NCBI GenBank assembly: GCA_027356675.1
Contig: DAHVXO010000366.1
Span: 1-6,412, forward strand
DNA: 6,412 bases
From: Symbiobacteriaceae bacterium
Lineage (GTDB): Bacteria > Bacillota_E > Symbiobacteriia > Symbiobacteriales > Symbiobacteriaceae
Direction of reading: 5' to 3'
Below are positions 5,207 through 6,412 of the stretch, one piece after another. A program made the translations under genes and the position numbers. Positions within the stretch are counted from its first letter, which is position 1. Each line of letters starts with the position of its first letter. The notes beneath the pieces are model-generated. The model was not told where the DNA came from. It made no database searches and saw only the letters and a list, made by a program, of their open reading frames with translations.

Positions 5207-6031
5207 CTAATGACGCCCGGCTCCAGCCAGCCAGGGTTGGACCTTCTCACTCCACTGCCGGAGCAGCAGGAGCCAGGGTCCCAGCACGACGTAGGCCGTC
5301 AGCGGAAGAACCACGATGGACCACGGATTCCAGCGCGTCGCCGCTAACACGGCCGCAATCGCCAGCAACGGCCCCAGAGGCGGCAGCAGTCGGATCTGCG
5401 TACCCTTGCGGAACTTTTTCAAGTCCGGATACGGGATCGTCGAGATCATCAGGTAAGCAAGGAGAAGCGTAATCGCCGCCACCAAGTATGGGACCGGCTC
5501 CGCAGTATTCGCTTGCACGGTGTAGAACATCAGGCACGAGAGAAAGGTGCCGGCCGCGGTGATCGGCACACCCATAAAGAAGCCGCTGGTTTTGATAATG
5601 TTGAAGCGGGCCAGCCGCAGCGCTCCGCACATGGGGAAGAGCACTGCGATCAGAATCCCGTAGTACCCCAACTGATAGAGCGAACCCTTGTACATAAGCA
5701 GCGCCGGTGCGGTACCGAAGGCCACCACATCCGCCAGGGAGTCCAGCTCCTTGCCGAACTCGCCGTCCGCCCGCAACATGCGGGCCAGCCGCCCATCCAG
5801 TCCATCTGCAGCAAGGGAGCCCACAATCATGAGGGCAGCCAGCCTGAGGTCACCGGCCATGGTCAGCATAATGCTGCCAACGCCGAAGGCCAGATTGAGC
5901 AAGGTAAAGAGGTGCGGGATGGCCGACAGGCTCTTCTGACCCCGCTCCCGCCACCATTTACCGCCCCGGATGGCGCGGATGTGCCACTTCTTACGGGCAA
6001 CGTTCCACGATTCCTTGGCCTTGCTGCTCAC
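5207..6031 (-). CDS. pssA: CDP-diacylglycerol--serine O-phosphatidyltransferase (phosphatidylserine synthase)
   Basis: Joins CDP-diacylglycerol and L-serine to give phosphatidylserine and CMP at the cytoplasmic membrane, the step before decarboxylation to phosphatidylethanolamine. The 274-residue protein carries the complete CDP-alcohol phosphatidyltransferase signature D-x2-DG-x2-AR-x8-G-x3-D-x3-D at residues 76-101 (Asp76, Asp79, Gly80, Ala83, Arg84, Gly93, Asp97, Asp101), the Mg-binding and catalytic residues. CGALRLARFN (135-144) is typical of the type II PssA subfamily rather than of PgsA. About eight hydrophobic segments follow a basic, Trp-containing N-terminal tail of some 35 residues. 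The start is a GTG at 6031-6029 that overlaps the psd stop as GTGA and has GGGAGG eight bases upstream. In-frame starts further upstream would lie deep inside psd and are rejected. It is longer than the short B. subtilis form but within the range of the type II family. The gene order psd-pssA and the shared terminator support the call. Confidence 0.95.
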   Translation of the reverse strand: MSSKAKESWNVARKKWHIRAIRGGKWWRERGQKSLSAIPHLFTLLNLAFGVGSIMLTMAGDLRLAALMIVGSLAADGLDGRLARMLRADGEFGKELDSLADVVAFGTAPALLMYKGSLYQLGYYGILIAVLFPMCGALRLARFNIIKTSGFFMGVPITAAGTFLSCLMFYTVQANTAEPVPYLVAAITLLLAYLMISTIPYPDLKKFRKGTQIRLLPPLGPLLAIAAVLAATRWNPWSIVVLPLTAYVVLGPWLLLLRQWSEKVQPWLAGAGRH

Positions 6032-6412
6032 GCCGGAAGCCTCCCTATCAAAGTCTCCCCACCGGCCACGCGGTCGCCAGGTTTGACTGCCAGCTCGCTG
6101 CCCAGAGGCAGCCAGAGCTGGGTGCACGAGCCGAACCGGATCAGGCCAAAGCGGTTGCCCCGGGTCACCTGATCGCCCTCAGACGGCCACGTGATGATGC
6201 GTCGAGCCACCAGCCCCGCAACCTGGCTGACCAGGACGTGCCAACGGCCCGTATCAATGCCAATGTAGGAGCGTTCGTTCACTTCGCCCACGGTCGCGTC
6301 CCACGCGGCCAGGAATTTCCCAGGTACATAGCGTTTGAAGCCGACCGTGCCCGTGACGGGTACGCGGTTGATGTGCACATCCAAGATCGACAGGAAGATG
6401 CTGACTTGCAGC
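6028..6412 (-). CDS. psd: Phosphatidylserine decarboxylase proenzyme, C-terminal 127 residues (5' end outside window)
   Basis: Pyruvoyl-dependent enzyme that decarboxylates phosphatidylserine to phosphatidylethanolamine at the membrane; the start lies beyond the right edge. The visible part begins LQVSIFLSILDVHINRVPV, the family's conserved Asp-x-His region (SxxDVHxNR). It continues with GEVNERSYIGI and ends with the self-cleavage site RFGSCTQLWLP. In this family the chain is cut between Gly and Ser (Ser codon 6129-6127), and the serine becomes the pyruvoyl group. That would leave an alpha chain of 33 residues, typical of the short bacterial form, in place of the LGST site of the longer E. 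coli form. The TGA stop overlaps the pssA GTG by four bases, so the two are translationally coupled and make consecutive steps of one pathway. No damage is seen in the visible part. Confidence 0.93.
   Translation of the reverse strand, partial: LQVSIFLSILDVHINRVPVTGTVGFKRYVPGKFLAAWDATVGEVNERSYIGIDTGRWHVLVSQVAGLVARRIITWPSEGDQVTRGNRFGLIRFGSCTQLWLPLGSELAVKPGDRVAGGETLIGRLPA

Noticed and set aside
6032..6127. Longer N terminus for pssA starting inside psd
   Set aside because: It would overlap psd by about 100 bases, while the GTG at 6031 has a GGGAGG site eight bases away and the classic GTGA overlap.
5513..6172. Plus-strand open frame (219 codons) opposite pssA and psd
   Set aside because: Antisense to a complete CDP-alcohol phosphatidyltransferase signature; its Gln/His/Gly-rich composition is unlike a real protein.

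Overview
GC-rich bacterial DNA in which every supported gene lies on the minus strand. Eight genes are present, two cut by the window edges. The gene set (short-form phosphatidylserine decarboxylase next to a phosphatidylserine synthase, a YrzE/TIGR04086-type membrane protein, an exported peptidoglycan-binding NodB-fold protein, an FtsA-domain ATPase) together with strong AGGAGG-like ribosome sites and GTG starts suggests a GC-rich, deep-branching Firmicute (Clostridia/Symbiobacterium-like). That placement is an inference from gene content, not from a marker gene.

Layout in transcription order, right to left. (1) psd (3' part, 6028-6412) and pssA (5207-6031) overlap by four bases (GTGA) and end at a strong intrinsic terminator (5157-5193). 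Together they form the phosphatidylethanolamine branch of phospholipid synthesis. (2) A four-helix membrane protein of the TIGR04086 family (4721-5101). (3) An exported PG_binding_1 + NodB-fold protein (3698-4651) whose polysaccharide-deacetylase metal and base residues are almost all replaced. Its start is preceded by a large inverted repeat that overlaps the ribosome site. (4) A TPR protein of about ten repeats (2362-3567). (5) A 224-base gap with two mutually exclusive GC-rich hairpins (2299-2345). (6) A 110-residue unrecognised protein (1805-2137), an alpha/beta hydrolase with a full Ser-Asp-His triad (774-1766), and the N-terminal 252 residues of an FtsA/PilM-like ATPase (1-758). The last two are very tightly packed: the ribosome site of the FtsA-like gene overlaps the stop codon of the hydrolase.

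The common theme is envelope biology: lipid synthesis, a membrane protein, a wall-binding exported protein and an FtsA-like actin-fold protein. A single pathway joining all of them cannot be shown from this window. The most unusual points are the apparently dead deacetylase domain, the start-site hairpin in front of it, and the orphan gene coupled to the hydrolase and the FtsA-like ATPase. I see no mobile elements, CRISPR arrays, tRNA or rRNA genes, and no plus-strand gene that I believe.
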